Source of the DNA: Streptomyces scabichelini
Lineage (GTDB): Bacteria; Actinomycetota; Actinomycetes; Streptomycetales; Streptomycetaceae
Direction: 5' to 3'
DNA: 64,000 nucleotides
NCBI RefSeq assembly: GCF_011045015.1
Contig: NZ_JAAKZY010000016.1
Span: 1 to 64,000 of the forward strand
The notes under the pieces are model-generated. The model made no database searches, was not told where the DNA came from, and worked only from the letters and a program-made list of their open reading frames with translations. Position numbers and translations under genes: made by a program. Below, in pieces: positions 41,086 to 49,803 of the stretch. Within the stretch, counting starts at the first letter, position 1. Each line of letters starts with the position of its first letter.

Positions 41086-41476
41086 AGGCGTTGGCTGGAC
41101 ACTGCTGTTTGTCAGCAGGGCGCCGCCCTCGCCGGCGAGGGTGCCCAGCCCGGCCGGGCGCAAGACGTACCGCACGTATACCGAAAGGCGTCCACGGCGC
41201 CGGCCCAGTTGGCGGGCAGGGTCACATCGTGCGGCCGGGTACCACGGCGCGATACAGGTGGTGCTCCTGGACGATCTACAGTGAGTCAGCGACGCCGAGC
41301 TTCTCGAACGGCCCGCGCAGCGTGTACGGCTGGCCTTCCGGCCGCCTCTGGACAGCTGGTGCAGCGCCGTCTCGAACTCGAAGCGGCCTCGTCGAAGGGT
41401 GGTGGCGCAGCCGCCGGGGATGTTGTGGCGCTGTGCCGGGAGGGGTTGCTCAGTCCGTCGAAGTCCGTCGTCGTGG
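41086..41476. other. Unassigned stretch, probably decayed
   Basis: About 390 bp right of the IS hold several short open frames on both strands, but I recognise no domain or ribosome site. A plus-strand frame (CTAGLPAASGQLVQRRLELE, SKGGGAAAGDVVALCREG) reads protein-like without a match. I treat the stretch as non-genic. Confidence 0.4.
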
Positions 41477-41869
41477 TTACTGTTCGGCGGCCTCTCGGGC
41501 GATCTGCTCGGACAGGGCGCCTGCAGCCTCGGCGACCGCCTGGGCGGCGGAGAGCGGGCGCACCATCACCGTGATCTCGTCGATTTTCCCGTCGTCGTCG
41601 AAGTGCAGGAAGTCGCATCCCTGGAGCTGCTTGCCGGCGACAGTGGCGGTGAAGACGAAGGCGTGATTGCGGCCGTCGGGGTTGGCGATCTGACGGATGT
41701 AGGTGACGTCCTCGTAGATCAGGAGCGCGCCGCGCAGGATCGCCGCGGTGATGGCCTTGCCCGGGTACGACTCGACGGTGACGGGGCCGGTGAAGACGAC
41801 GTCGTCGGCCAGCAGAGCGGCCACGGCGTCCGCGTCGCCGTTCTCGATGGCCTTGGGGAAGGGATGCAT
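41477..41869 (-). CDS. SnoaL/NTF2-like small protein
   Basis: This 130-residue protein has the NTF2-like cone fold pattern: FPKAIENGDADAVAALLADD, VVFTGPVTVESYPGKAIT, HAFVFTATVAGKQLQGCDFL with HFDDDGKIDEITVMVRPL. Many such proteins are isomerases, cyclases or ligand binders; no substrate can be named. ATG 41869 has GAGGTGG just upstream and is preferred to an earlier in-frame start. It is divergent from the PadR regulator at 41995. Their shared AT-rich intergenic region (41870-41994) probably carries the operator, so PadR likely controls this gene. Confidence 0.82.
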   Translation of the reverse strand: MHPFPKAIENGDADAVAALLADDVVFTGPVTVESYPGKAITAAILRGALLIYEDVTYIRQIANPDGRNHAFVFTATVAGKQLQGCDFLHFDDDGKIDEITVMVRPLSAAQAVAEAAGALSEQIAREAAEQ

Positions 41870-41994
41870 GAGCCCACCTCGGATATTCAAAAATGTTAAT
41901 AGGTTTGGTTGAGACTAGAGGGACCGCTAGGGCTTGTCTACAGGGAAGGGGTGACTGTTAGTCGCGTTATTGATTAATCTGCTAGCGTGCATCC

Positions 41995-42570
41995 ATGGCT
42001 TTGCGGAACGCGGTGATGGCCGCACTGTTGGAGGGCGAGGCGTCCGGGTACGACCTCGCGAAGGCGTTCGACGCGACGGTCGCCAACTTCTGGATGTCGA
42101 CGCCTCAGCAGCTCTACCGGGAGCTGGATCGTATGGAGGCCGAAGGACTCGTCACGGCCCGCGTCGTCGAGCAGAAGCGCCGCCCCAACAAGCGACTGTT
42201 CTCCTTGACGGAGGCCGGACGGACGGCCGTCCACGCCTACACCGCCGAGCCCCTGGGTAAACCGGCGGTGATCCGGGACGAGTTGCTTGTCAAGGTGCAG
42301 TGCCTGGACGCGGGCGACATGGAAGCGGTCCGGGCCGCCATCGCCGAGCGCATGGAGTGGGCCACCGCCAAGCTGGCCCGCTACGAGCGGCTCCGGCAGC
42401 GTCTGCTCGACGGGCGCTCTGAGGAGGCGTACTTCGCCGAGGCCGAGCGCATCGGCCCGTATCTCACCCTGCTGCGCGGGATGGCGTTCGAGCGGGAGAA
42501 CCTCCAGTGGGGGGACATGGCGGTGCGCAGGCTCGAACAGCGCACAGCCGCGCTCCGGGCCGACGGCTGA
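41995..42570 (+). CDS. PadR-family transcriptional regulator
   Basis: The 191-residue regulator has an N-terminal winged helix (ALRNAVMAALLEGEASGYDL, then QQLYRELDRMEAEGLVTARV and KRRPNKRLFSLTEAGRTAV) and a C-terminal helical dimerisation domain (Vir_C type, ERLRQRLLDGRSEEAYFAEA). It lies divergent from the NTF2-like gene. The intergenic region contains AT-rich elements such as TTATTGATTAAT just upstream of its start, in a position for autoregulation. PadR proteins usually release DNA on binding small phenolic or drug-like ligands. Confidence 0.88.
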   Translation: MALRNAVMAALLEGEASGYDLAKAFDATVANFWMSTPQQLYRELDRMEAEGLVTARVVEQKRRPNKRLFSLTEAGRTAVHAYTAEPLGKPAVIRDELLVKVQCLDAGDMEAVRAAIAERMEWATAKLARYERLRQRLLDGRSEEAYFAEAERIGPYLTLLRGMAFERENLQWGDMAVRRLEQRTAALRADG

Positions 42571-42642
42571 CTGCGGCGGTCCGGCTCAACACGGTTAGTC
42601 AACAAAGTGATGACCCGGGGCCGGTGTGAGCAGCCCGGCCTC

Positions 42643-42990
42643 TCAGGGGTCGTTGGTCTGTGTCCGAGCCAGGACCGGCTGCGGTTCCTTGTCGGCGGGA
42701 TTGCGGTGCAGTGCCTTGCGGTCGGAGAACCGGGTCACGTCGGAGCCGGAGAGGCACGCGACCGCGAGTCCCAAGCCCAGGATCACCCAGCCTCGGGGCA
42801 GTCCGGCGTCGCCCTGGGCGTCGTTGTGGAGGATGGAGCGGACGACGCCGGTGATCTGACGCAGGGGCTGGAACTCGCCGAGGGTGCGGTGTAAGCCGGG
42901 GAGTGCCTGGCGGGGGCCGTGGCGCCGGACGTCGGTGCCGCCATGGCGATGTAGAAGATCGTGATGAACAGCTCTCCCCGGCATGAGCGT
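42643..42990 (-). pseudogene. DUF3533-like membrane transporter C-terminal remnant
   Basis: Two minus-strand frames continue each other across a frameshift near 42893. They read ELFITIFYIAMAAPTSGATA, then LHRTLGEFQPLRQITGVVRS with ILHNDAQGDAGLPRGWVILG and LGLAVACLSGSDVTRFSDRK. This matches the C-terminal helices of YhgE/DUF3533-type ABC-2-like membrane proteins. The rest of the protein is absent. Confidence 0.5.
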
Positions 42991-43053
42991 GCGCACCCCC
43001 GGTGAAGCGCAGTTCAGCACGAGGAGCCGCCGGCGTCGTCGCAATCCAGAGCA

Positions 43054-43860
43054 TCACACCGATGGGGAGGTGTCCCCAGCGGGCGCGGCCACCGGAAGCA
43101 GGGCCGGCCGCTTGGCCCGGCGGCCGTCGCCGGAGGAGCGGCCACGCAGGCGGCGGACGGCCCAAGGGCCGAGGAAGGTGCCGGCCCAGCGCAGTTCGGC
43201 ACCCACGGTCCTCCAGGCAGGGATGTCCGTCCCCTCGGCCGGAAGGGGAAGGGTCCACGTATCGTCGCTGCCCGGCAGACCGAGCGCGTGGGCCACGGCA
43301 GCCGCGATGCGCGCGTGTCCCAGCGGGCCGGCGTGCAGCCGGTCAGCACTCCACAACCGCGGATCGGTCGCCGCCGCGTGCGCGGCCGTCTCCGCCACCA
43401 CCACGCCGTGGCGGTCGGCGGCCTCCCGGATGCGCGCGTTGAGTGCGAGAACACGGTGACCGATCGGGCGGGCCAACGGCGTGATGCGCCCGACATCGGG
43501 AACCATGAGGGTCGCGACGGTGGCGCCCTGCGCGGTGAGGGCGGCGAACATCGCCTCGACATGGCCGGCCACCTCGTCGAGGTCGCAGCCCGGGCGCAAC
43601 GCATCGTTGACCCCAGCCACCACGGTGGCAAGGTCGGGCCGCATCGCGAGAGCCGGAGCGAGCTGCTCGGCGCGCACCTGGCCGGCCTTACGGCCGCGCA
43701 CCGCGAGGTTGGCGTAGAGCAGGCCAGGGCTGTGGCGGGCGACCTGCTCGGCGAGCCGGTCCGCCCAGCCCCGAAGACCACGGACGTCGTCGCCGTCGCC
43801 GAGTCCCTCGGTGTGACTGTCACCCAGGGCGACATAGCGCAGATACCCACCGCTCGACAC
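43054..43860 (-). CDS. SGNH/GDSL-family hydrolase
   Basis: This 268-residue hydrolase has block I YVALGDSHTEGLGDGD (nucleophile Ser14), a block II/III segment VVAGVNDALRPG with the oxyanion Gly and Asn, and the block V Asp-His pair in SADRLHAGPLGHARIA. There is no signal peptide, so it is a cytosolic lipase, esterase or carbohydrate deacetylase. The C-terminal 60 residues are basic and Pro/Ala-rich. The gene stands alone. A 14-bp palindrome ACTAGG-CA-CCTAGT (43921-43934) lies 60 bp before its start and may control it. Confidence 0.87.
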   Translation of the reverse strand: MSSGGYLRYVALGDSHTEGLGDGDDVRGLRGWADRLAEQVARHSPGLLYANLAVRGRKAGQVRAEQLAPALAMRPDLATVVAGVNDALRPGCDLDEVAGHVEAMFAALTAQGATVATLMVPDVGRITPLARPIGHRVLALNARIREAADRHGVVVAETAAHAAATDPRLWSADRLHAGPLGHARIAAAVAHALGLPGSDDTWTLPLPAEGTDIPAWRTVGAELRWAGTFLGPWAVRRLRGRSSGDGRRAKRPALLPVAAPAGDTSPSV

Positions 43861-43920
43861 GGGGCTGCCCGCCTCTCGTCAACGCTGCTGATGGAAGTGG
43901 CACACGGCCACCGCTAAGCA

Positions 43921-43934
43921 ACTAGGCACCTAGT
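43921..43934. promoter_or_regulatory. Palindrome ACTAGGCACCTAGT
   Basis: The 6-bp arms ACTAGG/CCTAGT are perfect with a 2-nt spacer, in the upstream region of the SGNH hydrolase gene. The form suits a GntR/YtrA- or MarR-like operator; no regulator gene is adjacent. Confidence 0.5.
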
Positions 43935-44044
43935 CGCATTGTTGAGTATGACGATAGCTGCAGGCTCACCTTCCTGCAAAGTGACGCCGCTCATGCCGGT
44001 GCTGAGGCCGTCGAGGGCGGTCCACCGCCGTCCACCGCCTTGGT

Positions 44045-44337
44045 CCGCCCCGGAGATCGTGTGGCAACTGGGGATCACCCAGAAAGTACTGCCCGAGCCT
44101 TGCGCGAGTTGGGGCAGCATCTGGAGGTACTCGTAGGCGAGCAGCTTGGGGTCGGGGTCGTTGCGATGCACGGGCCTGGAACACCTCGTCGATGGCCCGG
44201 GACCGGCCCTCGGCCTGAAGGATCGCAGCGGTACGGTTGCCCTCCGCGCGCAGGACAGCGGCCTGCTTGTCGCCTTCGGCGGTGAGAATCTGCGACTGAC
44301 GTTGCCGTTCGTCACCCTCGGCTGCGCCGTCATCTGC
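44045..44337 (-). pseudogene. SPFH/band-7 (stomatin) protein remnant
   Basis: A minus-strand frame reads GDERQRQSQILTAEGDKQAA with VLRAEGNRTAAILQAEGRSR and AIDEVFQ. A frameshift then leads to VHRNDPDPKLLAYEYLQMLP with QLAQGSGSTFWVIP. Together they are the C-terminal coiled coil and end of an SPFH-domain protein. The band-7 domain and the final tail are missing. Confidence 0.7.
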
Positions 44338-44447
44338 CGGCGACGACTGCGCACCGCATTTTGTCGGGAGTATGGGCGGGCGATCGCCCCAGGGGATGGC
44401 CCGCTCGATGCGTCACGCGCATACGTAGCAGTCGGGTCCGCGCAGCC

Positions 44448-45194
44448 TCACATCCGGGCTCTCAGCACGTCGACCTCGCAGCCCGGCGCGAAGGGGTCGA
44501 AGCCGTGCTCGGTCAGCCAGCGAACCGCCAGCAGGCTTCGCAACGACCACCACGCGTGGATCACGTCGAGGTCGATGTCGGTGCCATAGCCGGCGATGAC
44601 GTCGTCGAGGTGCTCCTCGTGTCCGAGCGTGAAGGTGGCGAGGTCGTACAGGGCATCACCCTGGCCCGCCTCGGACCAGTCGATGATGCCGGTGACCTCG
44701 TCTCCGTCGACGAAGACGTGCGCGATCTGCAGGTCGCCGTGTGTGAACGCCGCAGTCCACGGCCGGAGCGCGGCCTCGGCGACCTGGCGGTTGCGGGTGA
44801 CCAGGTCGGCGGGCAGGACACCGTTCGTCACGAGCAACTCGCACTCGGCGTCGAGTTCCGCCACCAGCGCGACGACGCTCCGGCCGGCCCGGCCCGGCCG
44901 GGGCGGCAGGGGCGCCTCGTGCAGCTTCCGGATGGCGGCGCCCGCCGCGGCCCACGCCGCCGGCGACCCGGTCGACGGCCCGCCGAGGCGCCCGAGCGTC
45001 GTCCCCGGGAGTGCGGCGATCGCGAGCACGGGCGGCTTGCGCCACAGGACCTCCGGGGTCGGGACCGGCGCGAGGGACATCATCTCGGCCTCGACGTCGA
45101 TGCGCGCCTGATCGGCGTCCACCTTCAAGAACACGTCACCGACGCGCAGAGTCGCGCGCTCAGAATGGGCGACGACGACTTCGACCTCATCCAT
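44448..45194 (-). CDS. Aminoglycoside phosphotransferase-family kinase
   Basis: This 248-residue APH-fold kinase has N lobe VGDVFLKVDADQARIDVEAE (Lys and Glu of the ATP site), catalytic loop AAFTHGDLQIAHVFVDGDEV (HGDxxxxH; the usual Asn is replaced by His) and metal loop GIIDWSEAGQGDALYDLATF. The His in place of Asn is also seen in other members of this group with VTGIIDWSEA. The gene is monocistronic, and the substrate is unknown. It is shorter than the other phosphotransferase at 19356-20255 and not closely similar to it. Confidence 0.86.
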   Translation of the reverse strand: MDEVEVVVAHSERATLRVGDVFLKVDADQARIDVEAEMMSLAPVPTPEVLWRKPPVLAIAALPGTTLGRLGGPSTGSPAAWAAAGAAIRKLHEAPLPPRPGRAGRSVVALVAELDAECELLVTNGVLPADLVTRNRQVAEAALRPWTAAFTHGDLQIAHVFVDGDEVTGIIDWSEAGQGDALYDLATFTLGHEEHLDDVIAGYGTDIDLDVIHAWWSLRSLLAVRWLTEHGFDPFAPGCEVDVLRARM

Positions 45195-45564
45195 GGGCGA
45201 CCAGTATCCCGGGGATGATCGCCGACGTCGCCAGGTTTATGGCGTGCGATGACGCGGCTGACCGCGTCCCGCTACCCGGCGGCCTCGTACACGACACCGA
45301 CCTCTGACGAGGTCCCCCGACGACAAGGTGCTCATCGCCGACAGCACCGCCCGCTAAGTGGTCCTCAAGGGCGACGCGAAGCGGGCCGGCGGCGCCATGC
45401 TCATCAAGAACGAGGATCCGGACAAGGCGCGTTCCTTTCCCAAGGGCACCGTCTTCCGCTCCACCGCCGGCGTCGAATACCGCCCTGCGGGCGTCCGAGG
45501 GGTTCATGGCGACGCTTGGCAAGAGGTGGAAGGCGGTCACCGTGGAGACCGTACGGTTCAGCCG
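45195..45564. other. Unassigned stretch, probably decayed gene fragments
   Basis: Plus-strand sequence contains a protein-like run (VVLKGDAKRAGGAMLIKNED, then PDKARSFPKGTVFRSTAGVE) broken upstream by a stop, with no start or domain that I recognise. Nothing else supports a gene here. Confidence 0.35.
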
Positions 45565-46047
45565 CCCCGAGCCGGTCGGCCAGTTGGTGTTCCTGCGGCA
45601 CACGGTAGGGAATGCGAGCCGCCTTGATCTTGCGTTTGGCCCGTACGAGACGCTGTGCCATCGTCGCCTCGGTCACCAGAAAGGCGTCGGCGACTTCGGC
45701 GGTAGACAGGCCGCCGAGCAGCCGGAGGGTGAGCGCGACCTGTGCCTCGGTGGACAGGGCCGGATGGCAGCAGGTGAAGATGAGACGCAGCCGGTCGTCC
45801 TGCGCGGGTTCCCCCCTCCCCCGGCATGCCGGGGTCGTCGTGAGCGGGCGAGAGCGCGGCCACCTCGCCGAGCAGTTCCCGCTCCCGTTGCCGCGCGACG
45901 CAGTCGGTCGATGGCGGCATTGCGTGCGGTCGTCGTGATCCATCCGCCCGGGTTCGGCGGCAGGCCATCGCCCGGCCACTTGCGCAGCGCGGCGGCGAAC
46001 GCTTCCTGTACGGCGTCTTCGGCGACGTCGATGTCGCCGAAGACGCG
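45565..46047 (-). pseudogene. SigJ/DUF6596-type ECF sigma factor remnant
   Basis: Minus-strand frames give sigma region 2 (VFGDIDVAEDAVQEAFAAAL with RKWPGDGLPPNPGGWITTTA and RNAAIDRLRR). After frameshifts comes LRLIFTCCHPALSTEAQVAL with TLRLLGGLSTAEVADAFLVT and ATMAQRLVRAKRKIKAARIP, the region-4 part. The N-terminal start and the C-terminal 200 residues typical of this subgroup are missing. It is a decayed gene. Confidence 0.75.
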
Positions 46048-46555
46048 CCTCTTCACCCGGATCGGCACCAGGCCGGTGATCGTCACCGGCGCGCTTGCGG
46101 CCGCCGTCGGCGTCTACTACCTCTCCCGCATCCCGGCCGACGGCTCCTATCCGGCCGATCTGCTGCCCGGGCTCCTGGTCATGTCCCTCGGGCTTGGTGC
46201 CGTCTTCGTCGGCGTCACCACCGCCGCCAACGCCGACGTGCCGCCCGACAAGGCCGGTCTGGCGGCCGGACTGCTCAACACTTCGGCCCAACTCGGCGCC
46301 GCCCTCGGTCTCGCCGTCTTCTCCGCGATCGCCACCGCCCGCACCGACCACCTGCTCGGCGGCGGATCCGGACAGACCGCCGCACTCACGGCCGGATACC
46401 AGCGCGCCCTGCTCGCCTGCGCCGCCTTCCTGCTCGCCGCCGCCGTCATCGCCCTGCGCGCCACCCACACCCGGGCCACGCCACCCGGTACGACCCCGCC
46501 CGAGCCCGCCCAGGAACCGGGCGACGAGCACACCGCCCGACAGCCGGCCGGATGA
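46045..46555 (+). pseudogene. DHA2-type MFS exporter C-terminal remnant
   Basis: The frame enters without a start near 46045 and reads RIGTRPVIVTGALAAAVGVY with LLVMSLGLGAVFVGVTTAAN, LNTSAQLGAALGLAVFSAIA and LACAAFLLAAAVIALRATHT, then a Pro-rich end. These are the last helices of an EmrB/QacA-type drug exporter. It abuts the sigma remnant head to head, so two unrelated genes were joined by deletion. Confidence 0.75.
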
Positions 46556-46940
46556 GCGCCCTCCGTACGCCCGCCGGGGCATCAGCCCCGCGAGCGTGTT
46601 CTGCCCGTTCGGGCCATTTGGGCGGCAAGGTGCGGGCGTGGGCGACAGCCCGAGAGACCCCCTCGTCGAGCGCCGCCCCGGCGAGCGCCTCGGGCGCGAC
46701 GAACACCATGGACTTCATGGTCCGGCCGGTGAAATCCATGGGCCGGACGCCCAGCCGTGCCGGTGTCTCGGCGGCCCCCTCCGGACCGAGCCGGATCATG
46801 AGTTCGTCGTGGACGACGCCGCAGAACATGTGGCCACCGAGCAGGAAGGCAAGGCCGAACATCTTGCGTGCGCCGACGTCGCCGACCGGCGACAGGACTT
46901 CCCGGATCCGCTCGGCCAGAGTCTCGTCGTAGGCAACCAT
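46446..46940 (-). CDS. TfoX N-terminal-domain protein with antisense-derived tail
   Basis: Residues 1 to about 110 of this 164-residue protein match the small TfoX/Sxy N-terminal domain family (MVAYDETLAERIREVLSPVG, DVGARKMFGLAFLLGGHMFC, RPMDFTGRTMKSMVFVAPEA). Family members normally end soon after ARTLPPKWP. Here the frame runs on about 50 residues into the antisense of the MFS remnant, giving an Arg-rich tail. The normal end was thus probably lost when that fragment was joined. Function of the family is unclear (DNA-uptake regulation in Gammaproteobacteria only). The domain itself looks intact. Confidence 0.7.
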   Translation of the reverse strand: MVAYDETLAERIREVLSPVGDVGARKMFGLAFLLGGHMFCGVVHDELMIRLGPEGAAETPARLGVRPMDFTGRTMKSMVFVAPEALAGAALDEGVSRAVAHARTLPPKWPERAEHARGADAPAGVRRALIRPAVGRCARRPVPGRARAGSYRVAWPGCGWRAGR

Positions 46941-46942
46941 TT

Positions 46943-47258
46943 ATGGCTCCGGTAGGCCGGGCCCGGCTCTCCTACCGCCGCGCCGAGGAGATCTTCGACG
47001 ACAACACCCGGCTGCCGGCCAACCCGCTCGCCTCACCCGAAGACATCGAGGACCTGAACGGCTGGACCCGGCACCGACTGCGGCACTCCGCACTCACGCA
47101 CGACGCGGAGAGCGGCACCTCCACCACAATGCTGCCGGCCCGCCCCCGTCACGCCTCCGTGCGGCCCCTGGAACGGTACGCACGCCCCGGCGTCGACGCG
47201 GTCGCCCAGCATGTCGTCGAGCGTGACGCCGCCGCTCGACGGAAGCGTCAGGGCTTCA
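46943..47258 (+). pseudogene. Tyrosine recombinase C-terminal remnant
   Basis: The frame reads ARLSYRRAEEIFDDNTRLPA, then WTRHRLRHSALTHDAESGTS with RHASVRPLERYARPGVDAVA. The H-x-L-R-H box and the nucleophile Tyr in RYARP mark the C-terminal catalytic end of a phage-integrase-type recombinase. The N-terminal DNA-binding part and the first catalytic Arg are missing. It suggests a vanished integrative element here. Confidence 0.7.
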
Positions 47259-47311
47259 AGATCGTCTCATGGCCCCTTTTGGGCGGCGCTGTCCTCGAGG
47301 GCGGCTTCCTG

Positions 47312-48607
47312 CTACTGGGACAACGGTGCGACGGTCGCGGCCCTGCGCCGGGCGGTCAGGAAGAGGCCTGCCGCGACGACGGCCGCGGCCAGGCCGAGCA
47401 GGCCGACGGCGGCGGCCAGAGTGCCGAGGGCGGACTCGGCCGCGATCAGCACCAGCGGGCAGATGAACTGGCCGATGAAGAACGACGCGGTCCACAGGCC
47501 GGTGCCACGGCCGCGGTCGGCGAAGTCCAGCCTGGACATGGCGATGGTGAGCAGGGAAGGCAGCAGAAGACCGGTGCCGAGGCAGTTGAGTACGGCGCCG
47601 ACGATCAGCAGTGGCGCGCTGTCCGCGAGCCACATCACCGCGAAGCCGGCCGCGCACAGGGCGAAGACGAGTGGCAGCCGGGGCCCCGGGGTCCCTCGCA
47701 GCTTGGCGAAGGTGATCGCGCCGGCCACGGTGGCGGCGCTGGCGATCGCTGTGGCCAGCCCGATCACGCTGGTCGCCGTCACGCCGAGGTCGTCCAGCAG
47801 ATAGGACATCTCCACCGGGACGGTGTAGAAGACGAGGGCCCCGAACACGGTGAGTCCGCAGATCCCGGCCAGCTGCCGGAAGGGGAAGGAGCGCTTCGGC
47901 GCGACCGTGGTGTCCGCGCTCTCCCCGTCTCCGTCCCCGTCCTCGGCGGCGGCACCGGTGGCCGCGGTCGGCTTCGGCAGTCCGATGGCCATGAGCGGGG
48001 CGATGAGCAGACTGACGGCGTAGATCCAGAACGGGGTCCGCCAGCCGGCCGACCCCGCGGCACCGCCGATGACGAAGAACGCGGTCGCGGAGGCGGAGGC
48101 GCACATGGTCTGGAGGGCGAGGTAGCGGTCCCGTACCCGACCGCTGTAGTAGTCGCCGATCAGCGTGGTGCAGCAGGTCATGATGGCGGCCTCGGCGACA
48201 CCTACCAGGGCGCGGCTGGCCACGATGGCACCCAGCGACTCCAGCCACAGCGGAGCGGTGCCGAAGATCGCGTACAACACGGTCGCGGCGATCAGCAGGC
48301 GCTTGCGGCCGAGCCGGTCGACGATGACGCCCGCGAAGGGTGCCAGCAGGCCCAGCGCCAGCGCCGGGACGGTGAGAGCCATCGGGACCAGGGCGCCTGC
48401 GCCAGGCACATCGGCGAAGTGGTCCTGCATCTTGGGCAGCACGGGGGCGATCAGGACGGCCCCGAGGATCGGCAGACAGCTGCCGGCCATGAGGAGAGCG
48501 ACGCGCAGCCGGTGCGCGGCACCGTACATCGGCAGCGCAAGGATCGCACCGGGCGGCGGCACTGTTTCCGCGTAGGCAGGCGGGGGCGGAGGCACGGAAG
48601 CGGGCAT
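47312..48607 (-). CDS. MFS transporter
   Basis: This 431-residue polytopic membrane protein has 12 predicted helices. The N half carries the MFS loop 2-3 motif (GLLAPFAGVIVDRLGRKRLL), and a charged Asp/Glu/Gly-rich central loop (AEDGDGDGESADTTVAPKRS) separates the halves. ATG 48607 with GGAG 7 nt upstream is preferred to an in-frame start 12 codons earlier. Its substrate could be an aromatic acid, because the neighbouring LysR gene and catabolic operon handle aromatics, but drug export is equally common in this group. It has the same orientation as the LysR gene, 116 bp downstream of it. Confidence 0.88.
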   Translation of the reverse strand: MPASVPPPPPAYAETVPPPGAILALPMYGAAHRLRVALLMAGSCLPILGAVLIAPVLPKMQDHFADVPGAGALVPMALTVPALALGLLAPFAGVIVDRLGRKRLLIAATVLYAIFGTAPLWLESLGAIVASRALVGVAEAAIMTCCTTLIGDYYSGRVRDRYLALQTMCASASATAFFVIGGAAGSAGWRTPFWIYAVSLLIAPLMAIGLPKPTAATGAAAEDGDGDGESADTTVAPKRSFPFRQLAGICGLTVFGALVFYTVPVEMSYLLDDLGVTATSVIGLATAIASAATVAGAITFAKLRGTPGPRLPLVFALCAAGFAVMWLADSAPLLIVGAVLNCLGTGLLLPSLLTIAMSRLDFADRGRGTGLWTASFFIGQFICPLVLIAAESALGTLAAAVGLLGLAAAVVAAGLFLTARRRAATVAPLSQ

Positions 48608-48723
48608 GCGGGAACTCCATGTGGCGAGGGGAGGGGACGACACGCCATCGGGACACAGAGACCCCGAGGAGAGGAGCGTGCGGAGGATCTGGCGTTGACT
48701 ATGAGTGAGCGGCCAAGCCCTGC

Positions 48724-49668
48724 CTAGCCTCTGTCCGATCGATCTCCCGGATCGCGATCATCCTTGCCGTGGATGGTGTCCGCGACCCGGGCCGCTGTCT
48801 CCCGCAGCCAGATGTGCGCCGCGTCGTGCGTGTGGACCGGGTGCCACCACAGGGCTTCCCGGAGTGGCACGGCGTCGTAGGGCGGTTGCATGACCCGTAC
48901 GGGGACGAGTCCGTCGAGCCGGTCGGCGAGATGCCCCTGGATCAGGGCGACCCGGCGGGTGCCCGCGACCAGGAGGGGCATCAACTGGAAGCTGTCGACG
49001 GAGACTTCGACGCGCGGCTCGATACCGAGCATGGCGATCTGACGGGCGGCGGGTGCGTCGTATGTGCGCTGGTACGTCACCCACGGCAGCCGGGCCAGGT
49101 CGTCGAGGGTGAGCTGCTCGCCGACCTCGGGGTTGTCGTCGGCGACGAGGTAGACCCAGCGGTCCCGGTACAGCTCCACGGCGGGAAAGTCGCCGATGAT
49201 GCCGTGCGGCAGCAGCAGCCCGTCGGCGGTGCTCAGCAGCGCCCCGGTGTTCTCGGTGATGTCCGTCGGAGGCTGCTTGAAGCGCAGCCTGATCCCCGGC
49301 GCCTCGGTGTGGACGATGCGGGCGAGTTCGGCACCGAAGACGGCCACCGCGTAGTCGGAGGCGATCAGGGTGAACTCGTGCTCCTCATGGGCGGGGTCGA
49401 ACACCGCCTGGCTGGTGAAGACGCGTTCGAGCAGGTCGCAGGCGGTGGCGGTGCGGTCGAGGAGGGCCAGGCCGAGGGCGGTCAGTTCGTAGCGTCCGCC
49501 GATCCTGGAGAGCAGGTCGTCGTCGAAGTGGCGGCGCAGCCGGGCCAGGGCGGCGCTCATGGCGGGCTGGCTGAGCCCGATGCGCCGGCCCGCGTTGGTG
49601 ACGTTGCGCTCCTCCAGGAGGGCCCGCAGGGCGACGACGAGGTTGAGGTCCAGGCTGGCCAGGTTCAC
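48724..49668 (-). CDS. LysR-family regulator of the catabolic operon
   Basis: This 314-residue regulator has the N-terminal winged helix-turn-helix (LDLNLVVALRALLEERNVTN, AGRRIGLSQPAMSAALARLR) and a periplasmic-binding-protein-like effector domain. It resembles the NahR/NodD branch, which respond to aromatic compounds. GTG 49668 directly precedes the conserved NLASLDLNL; the ribosome site is weak. It is transcribed away from the operon starting at 49804. A 19-bp perfect palindrome CTGGATGCCTGGCATCCAG (49718-49736) in the 135-bp divergent region is a plausible binding site. It probably activates the operon in the presence of its substrate or an intermediate. Confidence 0.9.
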   Translation of the reverse strand: MNLASLDLNLVVALRALLEERNVTNAGRRIGLSQPAMSAALARLRRHFDDDLLSRIGGRYELTALGLALLDRTATACDLLERVFTSQAVFDPAHEEHEFTLIASDYAVAVFGAELARIVHTEAPGIRLRFKQPPTDITENTGALLSTADGLLLPHGIIGDFPAVELYRDRWVYLVADDNPEVGEQLTLDDLARLPWVTYQRTYDAPAARQIAMLGIEPRVEVSVDSFQLMPLLVAGTRRVALIQGHLADRLDGLVPVRVMQPPYDAVPLREALWWHPVHTHDAAHIWLRETAARVADTIHGKDDRDPGDRSDRG

Positions 49669-49717
49669 GCGAAATCCCTGTACGGAGTAGGAGACTGCGG
49701 CGCTGGGTATTCGCCGC

Positions 49718-49736
49718 CTGGATGCCTGGCATCCAG
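49718..49736. promoter_or_regulatory. LysR-type operator palindrome
   Basis: CTGGATGC-CTG-GCATCCAG is a perfect inverted repeat with 8-bp arms between the divergent LysR gene and the catabolic operon, 50 bp from the LysR start. It fits the dyad recognised by LysR proteins. Confidence 0.75.
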
Positions 49737-49803
49737 AGAATCGATTTCCCCGATCGCAAGGTACGCGCCAGATTAGTGGCATCGCAATCGGGAGGACATC
49801 TCC

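Noticed and set aside
41091-41666. 191-codon plus-strand frame after the IS
   Set aside because: No domain or ribosome site, and its 3' half is antisense to the real NTF2-like gene.
46868-48727. 619-codon plus-strand frame covering the MFS gene
   Set aside because: Only its first 100 residues look like a real protein (integrase tail). The rest is Gly/Glu/Arg-rich antisense of the MFS transporter gene.
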